A stretch of DNA of 64,000 nt from the NCBI RefSeq assembly GCF_039537405.1, contig NZ_BAABAL010000019.1, positions 744,001-808,000 of the forward strand, given 5' to 3'. Position 1 is the stretch's first letter. Each line of letters opens with the position of its first letter. The notes beneath the pieces are model-generated. The model ran no database searches. It was not told the origin of the DNA and saw nothing but the letters and a program-made list of their open reading frames with translations. Below, in pieces: positions 31,843-41,319 of the stretch. Origin of the DNA: Allokutzneria multivorans. Its GTDB lineage: Bacteria > Actinomycetota > Actinomycetes > Mycobacteriales > Pseudonocardiaceae. A program made the translations under genes and the position numbers.

Positions 31843-33456
31843 CTAGTCGACCCAGTTGTCGAGGATCTTCTTGCGCAGCGCCGCCGGGTAGTTGTCCTCG
31901 AAGGCGGCGTTGCGCGGGCGTTCAGGGCCCTGCGGCAGCAAGGAGTCGAAGGCCAGCAGCGGCGCGAGGTAGCTCTCCTGCTCCTCCTTGCCGTAGCAGA
32001 TCATCAGCGCGTTGAACGACCGCTGCGGGATCACCACCTGGTCCTTCACCGGGTGCGTCCTGGTGGCGAAGCCCCACAGGAGGTCGCGGTGCTCGGTCAC
32101 GTCGAGGTCGTCGTCCAGGACCATCACCTGCGAGAGCCAGATGACCACGCGCGTGTCGCAGACGATCTCCGCGATGCGCTTGGTCAGGTCCCGCGATGAC
32201 GAGATGCCGGTGCGCTTGGGCCAGTCCTTCGGCACGGTCACCGCGAGCACGTGCAGCGCGCTCTCCGGGACCATCCACGCGTTCGTCGCCGGAATCCCGT
32301 TCTTGCGCAAGGCGTTCAGGATGATCGCCGAGGCGGGGACACCGACCGCCGTGTGGTCCTCGTCGACGGCCTTGCCCGCCGTCACCACCGGCAGGATCGC
32401 GTTGTCCCGGTGGGTGATCGCGGTGACCGTGCAGGTCGGCATCTGCCGTACGTGCGTGCTCATGTAGCCGGGCGCCTCACCCATCGGGCCCTCGGCGACG
32501 GTCTTCTCGAAGTCGATGTGCCCCTCGATGACGATCTCCGCCGTCGCGGGGACGCGCAGGTCGACGGTCTTGCAGCGCACCAGCTCCACGGGCTTGCCGT
32601 AGTAGCCGCCGAGGAAGGACGCCTCGTTCACCCCGTCCGGCAACGACATCGCCGAGGCGAACGGAACTCCCGGCTCAGCACCCTGCACGAGGGCGAACGG
32701 CGCCTGCTTGCCCTGCTCCGCCCACTGCGCCGCGATCACGCCGAGGTGCTGGAAGAACGGGACGACCAGGGGCGCGAAGCGCTTGCCGTCCACCAGCATC
32801 GCGCGGCTGATCGACCAGTTGACCCACGTGCCGTCCGGGGTGCCGACGACGAAGGTCCCCCAGGTGTTCAGGTACGGCCCGCCGTCACCGTCGTGCAGCA
32901 GCGGCACGGGGATCTTGGTGAGGTCGGCGTCCTTGCCCAGCAACACGTTCTGCTGGCACGGTCCACTGTGGACGGTGATCGGCTCGATCGGTTTGAGGTC
33001 GTGCGCCCGGGTCAGCGCCTCCACCATGGCCAACGGATGGGTGTCCGGTGCGAAGCCCAGCGACAGCGCCACGCGGGCGTAGCGCGCCTTGGGCAGCGAG
33101 CTGAGCGCGGCGGGCGCCCCGAGCACCCGGAAGCCCTTGCGGTGCCCCTTGATCCGGTTGAACAGCACGGCAGGACCGTTGATCTCGGTGGTGCGCCTGG
33201 TGATCGCGCCGATCTCCAGGTGCGTGTCCACCTCGCGGTTGATCTGCCGCAGGTCGCCGAGCGCGTCCAGCGCGTCGAGGTACTCGCGCAGGCTGCCCAG
33301 CCGCCGCTTGGCGTCGGCGACGTGCGGGTCCCACTTCGGCGGGGCCGCGGCGGCGCTCTGCGCGGTGATCCCGGCCAAGCTCGCGCCGACCGAACCCGCG
33401 GCGAGCAGTCCGCCGCGCCAGAGGAGCCCTCTGCGGGAGATCCCGGTGCCAGACAT
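31843..33456 (-). CDS. UbiD-family decarboxylase with a Tat signal peptide
   Basis: 537 residues. After the first 40 residues it is a full UbiD-type (de)carboxylase that uses prenylated FMN: GDLRQINREVDTHLEIGAI, then EIVIEGHIDFEKTVAEGPMGE, which holds the two catalytic Glu of the Arg-Glu-Glu network. The N-terminus is a clear twin-arginine signal: SRRGLL, a hydrophobic stretch, and an Ala-rich cut site (SAAAA) near residue 37. UbiD enzymes act in the cytosol as a rule. The neighbour ubiX, 3 bp upstream, makes the cofactor and has no signal, so the enzyme would be loaded before export. The substrate is unknown. Confidence 0.88.
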   Translation of the reverse strand: MSGTGISRRGLLWRGGLLAAGSVGASLAGITAQSAAAAPPKWDPHVADAKRRLGSLREYLDALDALGDLRQINREVDTHLEIGAITRRTTEINGPAVLFNRIKGHRKGFRVLGAPAALSSLPKARYARVALSLGFAPDTHPLAMVEALTRAHDLKPIEPITVHSGPCQQNVLLGKDADLTKIPVPLLHDGDGGPYLNTWGTFVVGTPDGTWVNWSISRAMLVDGKRFAPLVVPFFQHLGVIAAQWAEQGKQAPFALVQGAEPGVPFASAMSLPDGVNEASFLGGYYGKPVELVRCKTVDLRVPATAEIVIEGHIDFEKTVAEGPMGEAPGYMSTHVRQMPTCTVTAITHRDNAILPVVTAGKAVDEDHTAVGVPASAIILNALRKNGIPATNAWMVPESALHVLAVTVPKDWPKRTGISSSRDLTKRIAEIVCDTRVVIWLSQVMVLDDDLDVTEHRDLLWGFATRTHPVKDQVVIPQRSFNALMICYGKEEQESYLAPLLAFDSLLPQGPERPRNAAFEDNYPAALRKKILDNWVD

Positions 33457-33459
33457 GCC

Positions 33460-34068
33460 CTACTCCTTGTACGAGAAGCCGTTGGTGACCAGTCGCTGCG
33501 CCTTCGCGTCGGCCGTCCCGGTCCAGCGCGCCGCTCCGGGGACCTCAAGACCGAACTGGTCCAGAATCCGCGCGACGGTGTGGTCGATGACGTCGTCGAG
33601 GCTGTGCGGCGCGTTGTAGAACGCAGGAACGGGCGGGAACACCGTCGCTCCCGCCTGCGTCACGCCGAGCATGTTCTCCAGGTGGATCGTGCTGAGCGGG
33701 GTCTCGCGGACCACCAGCACCAGCCTGCGGCGCTCCTTGAGCACCACGTCGGCGGCGCGGCTGATCAGCCCGTCGCCCGTGCCGTGCCGGATGGTGGCCA
33801 GGGTCTTGGTGGTGCAGGGGACGACCACCATCCCGTCGGTGCGGAAGGAGCCGCTGGAGATCGGTGCAGCCTGGTCGTCGGCGGAGTACACGGCCGTGGC
33901 CAGCGCACGCACCTCGCGCACCGAGTAGCTCGTCTCCAGCTCGATCGTCGCCCGCGCCCACTTGCTCAGCACCAGGTGCGACTCGACGCCGAGCTCACGC
34001 AGCGCGAGCAGCACCCGCACGCCGAGCTCGGCTCCGGTCGCTCCGGTCATCCCCACTACCAGGCGCAT
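33460..34068 (-). CDS. ubiX: UbiX-family flavin prenyltransferase
   Basis: 202 residues, matching UbiX: N-terminal VVGMTGATGAELGVRVL (FMN phosphate loop), SSGSFRTDGMVVVPCTTKTLATI and RRLVLVVRETPLSTIHLENM. It joins dimethylallyl phosphate to FMN to make prenyl-FMN, the UbiD cofactor. The ATG 34068 has a strong GGGGAGG site. Its cotranscription with the Tat-tagged ubiD (3-bp gap) says the two work together. Confidence 0.95.
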   Translation of the reverse strand: MRLVVGMTGATGAELGVRVLLALRELGVESHLVLSKWARATIELETSYSVREVRALATAVYSADDQAAPISSGSFRTDGMVVVPCTTKTLATIRHGTGDGLISRAADVVLKERRRLVLVVRETPLSTIHLENMLGVTQAGATVFPPVPAFYNAPHSLDDVIDHTVARILDQFGLEVPGAARWTGTADAKAQRLVTNGFSYKE

Positions 34069-34313
34069 CGCGACCTCCCCGGGTTTTTACAATGCGACTG
34101 CATGGTATAGATCCGAACATCTTTTCGGAAGGGACCCAGGGTCAGGCCACCGCCGAGGTGCGAGGAAGTACCGGCGAACGCCGCATTGCGCAGCAGTGAG
34201 GGCTCAGCAGCGGGGACTCGACGGAGGTCACCGGCCGGAGCGCGCCAGCCGCCCCTGACACGCCACGAGGTTCCGCCGGTGCGGGCTCGGGCGACGCATA
34301 TACTCGCCGCGTC

Positions 34314-35129
34314 ATGCGCAGCGAACTCCTGGAACACCTGCGGTGTCCGCACTGCGCGGCACCACTCGCGGCGACTGGGAACACCGTTTCCTGCGCTGGC
34401 GGGCACAGCTTCGACATCGCCAGGCAGGGCTACGTGAGCCTGCTCGCCGGCGGTCACTCCTACCGCGTCGACACCGCCGAGATGGTGGCCGCCCGCGATG
34501 CCTTCCTGGGCGCGGGCCACTACGCCCCGATCTCCGATGCGCTCGCGAACGCGGCACGGCGCCCGCTGCCACCAGGATGCGTGCTCGACATCGGTGGCGG
34601 CACCGGGCACTACCTGCGCGCGGTGCTCGACGCCCTGCCCGACCGCGACGGCATCGTGCTCGACCTGTCCAAGTTCGCGGCACGGCGCGCGGCCAAGGCC
34701 CACCCCAGGATGGGCGCGGTCGTCGCGGACGCGTGGCGCGAGCTGCCGGTGAACGACGGCACGGCCGCCTTGGTGCTCAACGTGTTCGCGCCGCGCAACG
34801 GCCCGGAGCTGTGCCGCGTGCTGCACCCCGACGGCGAGCTGGTCGTGGTCACGCCGACCCCGGCACACCTCGCTTCACTGGTGCACGAGCTGGACCTGCT
34901 CACCGTGGACGAACGCAAGGACGAACGGCTGCACGAGGCGCTGGACCCGCACTTCACGCTGCTCGGCAGGGAGACCGTCGAGTACGCGCTCGCCCCTGGT
35001 GGCGCCGCGCTCGCCCAGCTCGTGGGCATGGGGCCGAGCGCGTGGTCCGCCAGGCCGACCACCCTTCCCGAGGACTTCAAGACCACCGTGTCGGTGTCGC
35101 TGACCCGCTACCGCCCGAAGCCCAAGTAA
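34314..35129 (+). CDS. RlmA/TlrB-like 23S rRNA guanine methyltransferase
   Basis: 271 residues. An N-terminal zinc ribbon (LRCPHCAAPL, then SCAGGHSFD) and a Rossmann SAM-binding domain (LDIGGGTGHYLR, near residue 90) form the RlmA layout, methylating N1 of a guanine in helix 35 of 23S rRNA. In Streptomyces fradiae the homologue TlrB gives tylosin resistance. The AARQGYV segment after the zinc ribbon and the DERKDERLHEALD tail also fit. Promoter not identified in the 245-bp divergent gap. Tex follows after 8 bp. Confidence 0.88.
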   Translation: MRSELLEHLRCPHCAAPLAATGNTVSCAGGHSFDIARQGYVSLLAGGHSYRVDTAEMVAARDAFLGAGHYAPISDALANAARRPLPPGCVLDIGGGTGHYLRAVLDALPDRDGIVLDLSKFAARRAAKAHPRMGAVVADAWRELPVNDGTAALVLNVFAPRNGPELCRVLHPDGELVVVTPTPAHLASLVHELDLLTVDERKDERLHEALDPHFTLLGRETVEYALAPGGAALAQLVGMGPSAWSARPTTLPEDFKTTVSVSLTRYRPKPK

Positions 35130-35137
35130 GGATCGCC

Positions 35138-37495
35138 ATGCTGTCCATTCCCCAGAAAATCGCCGAAGAGCTCGGGGTGCGCGAGCGCCAGGTGGTCGCG
35201 GCGGTCGAGCTGCTCGACGGCGGCTCGACGGTGCCGTTCATCGCCCGGTACCGCAAGGAGGTCACGGGCGAGCTCGACGACGCGCAGCTGCGCACGCTGG
35301 ACGAGCGCCTCGGCTACCTGAGGGAGCTGGAGGAGCGGCGCAAGGCCGTGCTGGAGTCGATCGACTCGCAGGGCAAGCTCGACGACGCGCTGCGGGCGCA
35401 GATCCTGGACGCGGACTCCAAGGCACGCTTGGAGGACATCTACCTGCCCTTCAAGCCGAAGCGGCGCACCAAGGCGCAGATCGCGCGCGAAGCCGGGCTC
35501 GAACCGCTCGCGGACGGCCTGATGGACAACCCCGACACCGACCCGAAGGCCGCGGCCGCGGTGTTCGTGGACGCCGAAAAGGGTGTCGCTGACGCGCAGG
35601 CCGCGCTGGACGGCGCTCGCGCGATCCTGATCGAGCGCTTCGGCGAGGACGCGGACCTGATCGGCGAGCTGCGCGAGACGGTGTGGTCGCGCGGGCGCCT
35701 CGCCTCGAAGGTGCGCGAGGGCAAGGAGACCGACGGCGCCAAGTTCTCCGACTACTTCGACTTCAGCGAGCCGCTGACGAAGCTGCCGTCGCACCGCGTG
35801 CTCGCGATGCTGCGCGGTGAGAAGGAGGAGGTGCTTGACCTCGTCCTGGACCCCGAACCCGACGGTGACGCGACGGCTATCCCCACCGGTTCGAGTGAAT
35901 ATGAGACGCGCATCGCCGCGCGCTTCGGTGTCGCCGACAAGGGCCGTGCCGCCGACAAGTGGCTCAGCGACACCGTTCGCTGGGCGTGGCGCACGCGCAT
36001 CCTCGTGCACCTGCGCATCGACCTGCGGCTGCGCCTGCGCCAGGCCGCCGAGGACGAGGCCGTGCGCGTTTTCGCGGCCAACCTCCGCGACCTGCTGCTG
36101 GCCGCTCCCGCCGGTTCGCGCTCCACGATGGGTCTCGACCCGGGTTTCCGCACCGGTGTGAAGGTCGCCGTCGTCGACGCCACCGGCAAGGTACTGGCCA
36201 CCGACGTGATCTACCCGCACGTGCCGCAGCAGCAGTGGGACCAGTCGCTGGTCAAGCTGTCCAAGCTGGCCGAGCAGCACAACGTCGAGCTGGTCGCGAT
36301 CGGCAACGGCACCGCCTCCCGCGAGACCGACAAGCTGGCCGGAGACCTGATCAAGCTGCGCCCCGACCTCAAGCTGACCAAGGTCATGGTGTCGGAGGCG
36401 GGCGCGTCGGTGTACTCGGCGTCGGCCTACGCCTCCCAGGAACTGCCGGGCATGGACGTGTCGCTGCGCGGCGCGGTCTCCATCGCGCGCCGCCTCCAGG
36501 ACCCGCTCGCCGAGCTGGTCAAGATCGACCCGAAGTCCATCGGCGTCGGCCAGTACCAGCACGACCTGTCCGAGGTGAAGCTCTCGCGCTCGCTGGACGC
36601 GGTCGTCGAGGACTGCGTGAACGGCGTCGGTGTCGACGTAAACACCGCGTCCGTGCCGCTGCTGACCCGGGTCTCCGGCATCGGCGAGGGCCTCGCGGAG
36701 AACATCGTCGCGCACCGCGACGCCAACGGCCCGTTCCGCTCGCGCAAGGCGCTCAAGGACGTGGCGCGCTTGGGCCCCAAGGCTTTCGAGCAGTGCGCGG
36801 GCTTCCTCCGCATCCGCGAGGGCGATGACCCGCTCGATTCCTCCAGCGTGCACCCCGAGGCATACCCGGTCGTGCACCGCATCCTGCAGAACACGGGCAG
36901 CGAGGTCGCCGCGCTGATCGGCAACACCCGCGTGCTCAAGGGCCTCGACCCGCAGGCGTTCGTCGACGACACGTTCGGTCTGCCCACGGTCACCGACATC
37001 ATCAAGGAGCTGGACAAGCCGGGTCGTGACCCGCGTCCGGCCTTCAAGACCGCGACCTTCGCCGACGGCGTCGAGAAGCTGGGCGACCTCAAGCCCGGCA
37101 TGACGTTGGAGGGCGTCGTCACCAACGTGGCCGCGTTCGGCGCGTTCGTGGACATCGGCGTGCACCAGGACGGCCTCGTGCACGTGTCGGCGATGTCCAA
37201 CACCTTCATCAAGGACCCGCACGATGTGGTCAAGTCCGGCGACATCGTGCGCGTGAAGGTGCTCGACGTGGACATCCCGCGCAAGCGCATCTCGTTGACC
37301 CTGCGGCTCCAGGACACGCCCGAGCCTGGTGCGCGCACCAGCGGCGGTGGTGGAGGCGGCCAGCGCGGCGGCGGAGGCCCCCGTGGTGGCGGCGGTGGCG
37401 GTCGCGGTGGCCAGCGCCCCTCGTCCCCGGCGCCTTCGAGCGGTAGCGGCTCGATGGCCGATGCCTTGCGGCGCGCGGGTTTCGGCAACAAGTAG
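35138..37495 (+). CDS. tex: Tex-family S1 RNA-binding protein
   Basis: 785 residues, the standard Tex length. Order: N-terminal helical region (VPFIARYRKEVTGELDDAQL), YqgF-like RNase H fold (GLDPGFRTGVKVAVVDATGKVL), helix-hairpin-helix pair (VSGIGEGLAENIVAHRDANG) and a C-terminal S1 domain (GMTLEGVVTNVAAFGAFVDIG). An RGG-type Gly-rich tail of about 45 residues follows, which is longer than in most. Tex binds RNA and affects transcription termination and ribosomes. The ATG 35138 is chosen because it gives the canonical N-terminus; the frame stays open for 795 bases upstream only because of GC bias. Confidence 0.95.
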   Translation: MLSIPQKIAEELGVRERQVVAAVELLDGGSTVPFIARYRKEVTGELDDAQLRTLDERLGYLRELEERRKAVLESIDSQGKLDDALRAQILDADSKARLEDIYLPFKPKRRTKAQIAREAGLEPLADGLMDNPDTDPKAAAAVFVDAEKGVADAQAALDGARAILIERFGEDADLIGELRETVWSRGRLASKVREGKETDGAKFSDYFDFSEPLTKLPSHRVLAMLRGEKEEVLDLVLDPEPDGDATAIPTGSSEYETRIAARFGVADKGRAADKWLSDTVRWAWRTRILVHLRIDLRLRLRQAAEDEAVRVFAANLRDLLLAAPAGSRSTMGLDPGFRTGVKVAVVDATGKVLATDVIYPHVPQQQWDQSLVKLSKLAEQHNVELVAIGNGTASRETDKLAGDLIKLRPDLKLTKVMVSEAGASVYSASAYASQELPGMDVSLRGAVSIARRLQDPLAELVKIDPKSIGVGQYQHDLSEVKLSRSLDAVVEDCVNGVGVDVNTASVPLLTRVSGIGEGLAENIVAHRDANGPFRSRKALKDVARLGPKAFEQCAGFLRIREGDDPLDSSSVHPEAYPVVHRILQNTGSEVAALIGNTRVLKGLDPQAFVDDTFGLPTVTDIIKELDKPGRDPRPAFKTATFADGVEKLGDLKPGMTLEGVVTNVAAFGAFVDIGVHQDGLVHVSAMSNTFIKDPHDVVKSGDIVRVKVLDVDIPRKRISLTLRLQDTPEPGARTSGGGGGGQRGGGGPRGGGGGGRGGQRPSSPAPSSGSGSMADALRRAGFGNK

Positions 37496-37503
37496 CGCCC
37501 TTG

Positions 37504-37534
37504 CCGGGGGAAGCGCGGTGTGCGCTTCCCCCGG
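37504..37534. terminator. Very strong bidirectional terminator after tex
   Basis: A 13-bp perfect stem (CCGGGGGAAGCGC at 37504-37516 with 37522-37534) and a 5-nt loop, immediately beside the stop of the convergent HEAT-repeat gene. Confidence 0.85.
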
Positions 37535-38998
37535 TCACAGGCCGAGGCTGAACCGGAGTTCGCGGGCGGCGCGCTCCTCCAGTGGCGCGGCGGCGATGAG
37601 GCTGCGAAGTTCCTCCGCGCGAGCTCCGGCTGGCGTCACGTGCACACCCAAGCCGCGCAACAGGTCCGCGCGTGCCGCTTCGCCCAGCTCCGGGTCTTCC
37701 AGCAGGCGCAGGTTCGCGATGAGCCTGGTCAGCGTGGGCGCGTTTCGGAGCAGGTGGTGCCCGGCGAGGCGCACCACCCTGACTCGGCCGGGTTCGACGA
37801 GCCCGAACAGGAAGCCCTCGGACAAGTCCTTGTCCTGCAAGGCGATCGCGGCCTGCTTCACCACGCCCGGCGCAGGATCGTCGAGCAGGGGCACGAAGGT
37901 CTCGGTGTCGGTGTGCCCGAGCCGCCGCAGAGCGCGCGCCGCTTCCGCGCGCGTGCGGACACGGGGCTCTCCCAAACACCGCAACAGGATTCCGGCATCC
38001 GCAGCGGCTCCTGTCTCGCCGAGGCCCGCTACCGCCCAGGGATCGGGCAGGAGGCGGCGGTAGTGCTCGGCAGGATCGCGCTCGGCCCTGCGCACCAACA
38101 CTTGTGCGACCAGCCGCACCGCGCTGCTGCGGTCGCACAACGCGTCGACGGCGGTGTCGAGCTCGCCCAGGGTGTAGATGGCTTCCGCGCGCACCGCCGC
38201 CGATCGGCTGTCCAACAGCACGCGGATGGCTTCGACGTTGCCGCTCAGGCGGGCCAGCCGGGCGGCGGCCTCCGCGCACAGCCGACGGTTGGCCTGGTCC
38301 TGGTCGTGCAGCGCCGCGTCGTTGAGGGTCGCGATGTCCAGGCGATCGTCGGCGATACCCTTCTGGAAGGCGGCGCGGCGAACTCGGCGGCTCGGACTCC
38401 CCATCGCAGCAAGGAGAACTCGCTCGTCCGCGAGCGCACCGTCCACAGCGGACACAAGCCAAGAGCCCGCGAAGCGGTTCTCCAGCGCGAAGGCCACCGG
38501 CCCCAGATCGGCCAACGCCGCAACAGGATCGGCTGTCAAGCGCTCCGCGCAGATCGCCTGCGCCCGCTCGCGAATCTCCGGAACCCAGTCGGCCGCGCGC
38601 AGCGCGAGGATCGGCCCGGCAAGTGGACTGTCCACAGTGCACAGTTCGGCCAACGCCAGCTCGCGCACGTACCCGTCGTTCCAGCACGCCGCGATCACAA
38701 GATCAAGTCGTGATACCTCTGTGCTGAGCAGCCGTTCTCTGATCATCGGGAAGGACACCACGCGCCGAACTCCAACGTCGAAGAGGCGCCAGAACCGAGA
38801 ATCCGCCTTCGCCAGAACGTTTTCCGCGTGGACGGTGTCGCCGGAGCGCGCGGCCGCGAGCACCATCATCGCCGCGCTCTCGGCGTCGAGGGGACCACCG
38901 AGGACGGCCAACTCGAACACGTCGTCGCGCAACGGGAGCGGCCAGGTGATCCCACCCTGACGCGGCCATTTCCTGACTAGTGCGCGCAGTGCCTCCAC
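37535..38998 (-). CDS. HEAT-repeat protein of unknown function
   Basis: 487 residues made almost wholly of paired helices of 30-40 residues with HEAT-type signals (for example SRRVRRAAFQKG, SAAVRAEAIYTLGELD, RTRAEAARALRRLG). No catalytic motif, signal peptide or membrane span. HEAT proteins are scaffolds, including lyases for bilins and DNA glycosylases, but neither type-specific motif is seen. It begins 15 bp after the ABC-F stop, so it is probably cotranscribed with it. I see no assigned function. Confidence 0.75.
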   Translation of the reverse strand: MEALRALVRKWPRQGGITWPLPLRDDVFELAVLGGPLDAESAAMMVLAAARSGDTVHAENVLAKADSRFWRLFDVGVRRVVSFPMIRERLLSTEVSRLDLVIAACWNDGYVRELALAELCTVDSPLAGPILALRAADWVPEIRERAQAICAERLTADPVAALADLGPVAFALENRFAGSWLVSAVDGALADERVLLAAMGSPSRRVRRAAFQKGIADDRLDIATLNDAALHDQDQANRRLCAEAAARLARLSGNVEAIRVLLDSRSAAVRAEAIYTLGELDTAVDALCDRSSAVRLVAQVLVRRAERDPAEHYRRLLPDPWAVAGLGETGAAADAGILLRCLGEPRVRTRAEAARALRRLGHTDTETFVPLLDDPAPGVVKQAAIALQDKDLSEGFLFGLVEPGRVRVVRLAGHHLLRNAPTLTRLIANLRLLEDPELGEAARADLLRGLGVHVTPAGARAEELRSLIAAAPLEERAARELRFSLGL

Positions 38999-39013
38999 GG
39001 TTGGTCCCCCTGC

Positions 39014-40651
39014 TCAGCGGTCGTGCACGCGGCCCGCAACCACTTCGATCCGCCGCGTGGTGGACACCGCGTCCAGCATCCGCCGGTCGTGCGTCACCAG
39101 CAACAGAGTTCCCGTGTAGGACTCCAGCGCCGACTCCAGCTGCTCGATCGCGGGCAGGTCGAGGTGGTTCGTCGGCTCGTCGAGCACCAGCAGGTTCACC
39201 CCGCGCGCCTGGAGCAAAGCGAGCCCGGCGCGTGTGCGCTCGCCCGGTGAGAGCGACGCGGCGGGGCGCAGGACGTGCTGCGCGCGGAGGCCGAACTTCG
39301 CCAGCAGCGTGCGGATGTCGGCGGGCATCCAGTCAGGCACCTGTGCGGCAAAACTGTCCAGAAGGGACTGTTCGCCGAGGAACGCGCCTCGCGCCTGGTC
39401 GATCTCGCCGACCTGGACCCCGGAGCCCAGCGTCGCGTGGCCCGCGTCCAACGGCACCCGCCCGAGCAGCGCCGCGAGCAACGTGGACTTGCCCGCGCCG
39501 TTCGCGCCGGTGATCGCGACGCGGTCGGCCCAGTCGATCTGGAGGTCGACCGGCCCGAACGTGAAGTCCCCGCGCTGGACCACCGCCGCGCGCAGTGAGG
39601 CCACGACCGAGCCGGAGCGCGGCGCCGCCGCGATCTCCATGCGCAGCTCCCACTCCTTGCGGGGCTCCTCGACCACGTCGAGGCGCTCGATCATGCGCTC
39701 GGTCTGCCGCGCCTTGGAAGCCTGCTTCTCCGTCGCCTCGGACCTGAACTTGCGTCCTTGCTTGTCGTTGTCCTTGACCTTGCGGCGCGCGTTCTTGACG
39801 CCCTTCTCCATCCAGGCCCGCTGCGCCTGCCCCCTTGCCTCCAGCGCCGCCTTGGTGTCCGCGTACTCCTCGTAGTCCTCGCGCGCATGCCGCCGAGCGA
39901 CGTCGCGTTCCTCCAAGTAGGACGCGTATCCGCCGCCGTAGACCGAGACCTGTTGCTGCGCGAAGTCGAGCTCGACGACCGAGGTCACCGTCCTCGTCAG
40001 GAACTCGCGGTCGTGGCTGACCAGCACAGTGCCCGCGCGGAGCCCGGTGACGAACTTCTCCAGGCGGTCAAGGCCGTCCAGGTCCAGGTCGTTGGTGGGC
40101 TCGTCGAGCAGGAACACGTCGTAGCGGCTCAGCAGCAGCGAGGCCATGCCCGCGCGTGCCGCCTGCCCTCCGGAGAGCGAGGCCATGGGCTGGTCGAGGC
40201 TGATCGTCAGGCCGAGGTCGTCCGCGACCTCTTCGGCCCGCTCCTCCAGGTCCGCCCCGCCGAGCGAGAGCCAGCGCTCCAACGCGATCGCGTAGCCGTC
40301 GTCCGCGCCGGGCTCACCGCTGGCCAGCGCCTCCGCCGCGCGGTCCATCTCCTCCTGCGCGCCGGTGACCCCGGTGCGGCGTCCGAGGAACGCGCGGACG
40401 GTCTCGTCGGCGCGGCGCTCGGGCTCCTGCGGGAGGTAGCCGATGGTCGCGGCGGGCGGGCTGAGCTGGACGCCGCCCTGCTCCGGCGGGATGAGCCCGC
40501 CCAGTGTCTTGAGCAGGGTGGACTTGCCCGCGCCGTTGACGCCGACGAGGCCGATCACGTCCCCGGGCGCGACGACGAGGTCAAGGCCGGAGAACAGGGT
40601 CCGGTCGCCGTGACCGGCGCTGAGGTCCTTGGCGACGAGGGTGGCGCTCAT
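39014..40651 (-). CDS. ABC-F family ATPase (ribosome-associated)
   Basis: 545 residues, two ATP-binding cassettes without membrane domains. Walker A GVNGAGKSTLLK and GANGAGKSTLL; signatures LSGGQAARAG and LSPGERTRAG; Walker B with DEPTNDLDLDGL and DEPTNHLDLPAI. A charged interdomain linker (about residues 250-330, KGVKNARRKVKDNDKQGRK) is what reaches the ribosome exit site in this class. ABC-F members act in translation or give antibiotic resistance by ribosome protection; which one applies cannot be told from sequence alone. Two ATGs at 40663 and 40651 are possible; 40651 (MSATLVAKDL) is the family start. Confidence 0.9.
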   Translation of the reverse strand: MSATLVAKDLSAGHGDRTLFSGLDLVVAPGDVIGLVGVNGAGKSTLLKTLGGLIPPEQGGVQLSPPAATIGYLPQEPERRADETVRAFLGRRTGVTGAQEEMDRAAEALASGEPGADDGYAIALERWLSLGGADLEERAEEVADDLGLTISLDQPMASLSGGQAARAGMASLLLSRYDVFLLDEPTNDLDLDGLDRLEKFVTGLRAGTVLVSHDREFLTRTVTSVVELDFAQQQVSVYGGGYASYLEERDVARRHAREDYEEYADTKAALEARGQAQRAWMEKGVKNARRKVKDNDKQGRKFRSEATEKQASKARQTERMIERLDVVEEPRKEWELRMEIAAAPRSGSVVASLRAAVVQRGDFTFGPVDLQIDWADRVAITGANGAGKSTLLAALLGRVPLDAGHATLGSGVQVGEIDQARGAFLGEQSLLDSFAAQVPDWMPADIRTLLAKFGLRAQHVLRPAASLSPGERTRAGLALLQARGVNLLVLDEPTNHLDLPAIEQLESALESYTGTLLLVTHDRRMLDAVSTTRRIEVVAGRVHDR

Positions 40652-40674
40652 GCCGAGAAGCATGCTGGTCGCGC

Positions 40675-41268
40675 TCAGCCCTCCGCCGAGCGGGTCCAGG
40701 TGCGCATCAGCAGCTCAACGGCGTCCACGACCACGTCGTCGGCGATCTCGTCCGGGAACAGCATCCGCTGGACGAGCAGACCGTCCTCCAGCGCGTGCAC
40801 GATCAGCGCCAGGAACGCCGGATCGGCCGGTGGTTTCTTCCCCGCGAAGGCCCGCTCGATGGTGCGGGTGTGCGCGTCACGGGCGATCGTCTCGCGCTCC
40901 GCGAGCTGCGGCCGGATCTCCTCGTTGCGCAGCGCGTAGAGCATCAGTTCGGTCCGCAGCGTCAGCCACTCGGTGAGGTGGTCAGCGCGGGCACGGTTCC
41001 ACTCGCGGACGGCCTCCCACGGGTTCTCGGCCTCCTGGAGCACGGTGACCTCTTCCAGCTCGCGCAGCGTCCGTTGCCTCAACAACTCGCCGACCAGCTG
41101 GTGCTTGTCCTCGAAGTTGCCGTAGAACGCGCCCCGCGTGTAGCCGGCGCGCTCCGCGATCTGCTCCACCGACGCGCCGTTGACGCCGCGCTCAGCGAAC
41201 AGCTCGGCGGCGGCTGCGAGGAGCCGTTCCCGGGTCTGCGCACGGCTCTGTTCCCTGGTCAGACGCAT
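40675..41268 (-). CDS. TetR-family repressor of the divergent amidase gene
   Basis: 197 residues. N-terminal helix-turn-helix QTRERLLAAAAELFAERGVNGASVEQIAERAGYTRGAFYGNF (AcrR type) and a helical ligand domain. It is divergent from the amidase, with a perfect 18-bp palindrome between them, so it most likely represses both genes. ATG 41268 follows a TATATT hexamer by six bases (leaderless). Confidence 0.9.
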   Translation of the reverse strand: MRLTREQSRAQTRERLLAAAAELFAERGVNGASVEQIAERAGYTRGAFYGNFEDKHQLVGELLRQRTLRELEEVTVLQEAENPWEAVREWNRARADHLTEWLTLRTELMLYALRNEEIRPQLAERETIARDAHTRTIERAFAGKKPPADPAFLALIVHALEDGLLVQRMLFPDEIADDVVVDAVELLMRTWTRSAEG

Positions 41269-41293
41269 GCGCTCAATATACAAGAGTGTTTTC

Positions 41294-41311
41294 AGATACA
41301 GATCTGTATCT
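41294..41311. promoter_or_regulatory. Perfect 18-bp TetR operator AGATACAGATCTGTATCT
   Basis: The palindrome lies in the 51-bp gap between the TetR gene and the amidase gene. Binding would cover the -35 area of tetR and the start area of the amidase transcript, so one dimer pair can block both. Its AT-rich sequence and perfect symmetry are unusual in this region. Confidence 0.8.
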
Positions 41312-41319
41312 TGAAGTGC

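Noticed and set aside
34343..35137. N-terminal extension of tex by 265 residues
   Set aside because: The extension overlaps the RlmA-like gene in another frame and has no homology pattern; ATG 35138 gives the canonical Tex N-terminus.
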